Of a stretch of DNA of 61,148 bases, positions 61,102-61,148 are shown in pieces. Source of the stretch: Azoarcus sp. Lineage in GTDB: Bacteria > Pseudomonadota > Gammaproteobacteria > Burkholderiales > Rhodocyclaceae. Both the position numbers and the translations under genes were made by a program. The DNA lies in NCBI GenBank assembly GCA_030656215.1, contig JAUSOD010000004.1, positions 1-61,148 of the forward strand, given 5' to 3'. The notes beneath the pieces were generated by a model. The model ran no database searches. It saw only the letters and a program-made list of their open reading frames with translations, and was not told where the DNA came from. The first letter of the stretch is position 1, and every line of letters starts with the position of its first letter.

Positions 61102-61148
61102 ATGGCTAAGGTTGATAACCGATCCACCTTTAACCCGGTGGAGGGGGC
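61102..61148 (+). CDS. Possible start of a gene cut by the window edge
   Basis: An ATG followed by an open frame reading MAKVDNRSTFNPVEG runs off the end. GGAAGG lies 13-18 bases upstream, a little far. No family can be named from 15 codons. Confidence 0.2.
   Translation, partial: MAKVDNRSTFNPVEG

Noticed and set aside
1-61148. Search for tRNA, rRNA, CRISPR arrays and riboswitches
   Set aside because: No cloverleaf, rRNA segment, regularly spaced direct-repeat array or cobalamin/TPP-type leader was recognised by eye; upstream regions of both TonB receptors were looked at in particular.

Overview
The window is GC-rich, gene-dense bacterial DNA. Several things point to a betaproteobacterium, most likely Rhodocyclales (Thauera, Azoarcus or a relative): Bordetella-type porins, a tripartite tricarboxylate transporter with TctDE, PEP-CTERM protein sorting, many c-di-GMP enzymes and the amine-oxidation genes. 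This placement is inference; no rRNA or tRNA gene was seen to test it.

Layout. 1-4.4 kb is accessory DNA: a PEP-CTERM secreted protein gene flanked by two copies of a diverged 83-bp repeat, an IS1182-type transposase stub, an Rpn/PD-(D/E)XK pseudogene with an in-frame stop, and a perfect 36-bp inverted repeat. 4.4-8.5 kb is an iron-uptake operon (TonB receptor, PepSY protein, small membrane protein) behind a Fur-like site. 8.5-9.3 kb holds gene relics (PIN toxin tail, deleted EAL domain). 9.3-19.2 kb has a large PAS-GGDEF-EAL protein, a LysR regulator, a DUF1127 protein, MFS and MATE exporters and three unrecognised proteins. 19.2-22.4 kb is a glycosyltransferase / metallophosphoesterase / glycosyltransferase operon that resembles phosphate-starvation lipid remodelling (PlcP-Agt). 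22.6-25.8 kb pairs a small ABM-domain protein with a DUF4062-STAND NTPase, a defence-like architecture. 25.9-31 kb has a TonB receptor, a YfiR-like protein and a GGDEF-EAL protein in one operon, then a dihaem cytochrome c. 31.3-38.8 kb is tctCBA with divergent tctDE, an orphan periplasmic binding protein and an AbrB-family membrane protein.

38.9-51.6 kb is the centrepiece: a complete quinohemoprotein amine dehydrogenase (QHNDH) locus. qhpA-D-C-B-F-E, a CcmF-like gene, qhpG and an outer-membrane protein gene run on the minus strand, with the AraC regulator qhpR divergent. QhpC is a small peptide that QhpD (radical SAM) stitches with thioether bridges. QhpG hydroxylates its tryptophan towards the cysteine tryptophylquinone cofactor, QhpF exports it and QhpE removes its leader. 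QhpA carries two haems c and QhpB is a beta-propeller. All four QhpC crosslink pairs are present. The CcmF-like gene, translationally coupled to qhpE, is not among the qhp genes I know and may be a dedicated haem-attachment factor.

51.7-61.1 kb has a histidine phosphatase, a hotdog thioesterase, and a tricarboxylate-type group: a two-gene ATP-citrate-lyase-like enzyme with an unusually long CoA-binding/citryl-CoA subunit, two porins with good terminators, and a PrpF/GalD-family isomerase. With the tct locus this suggests growth on tricarboxylates or aromatic-derived tricarboxylic acids.
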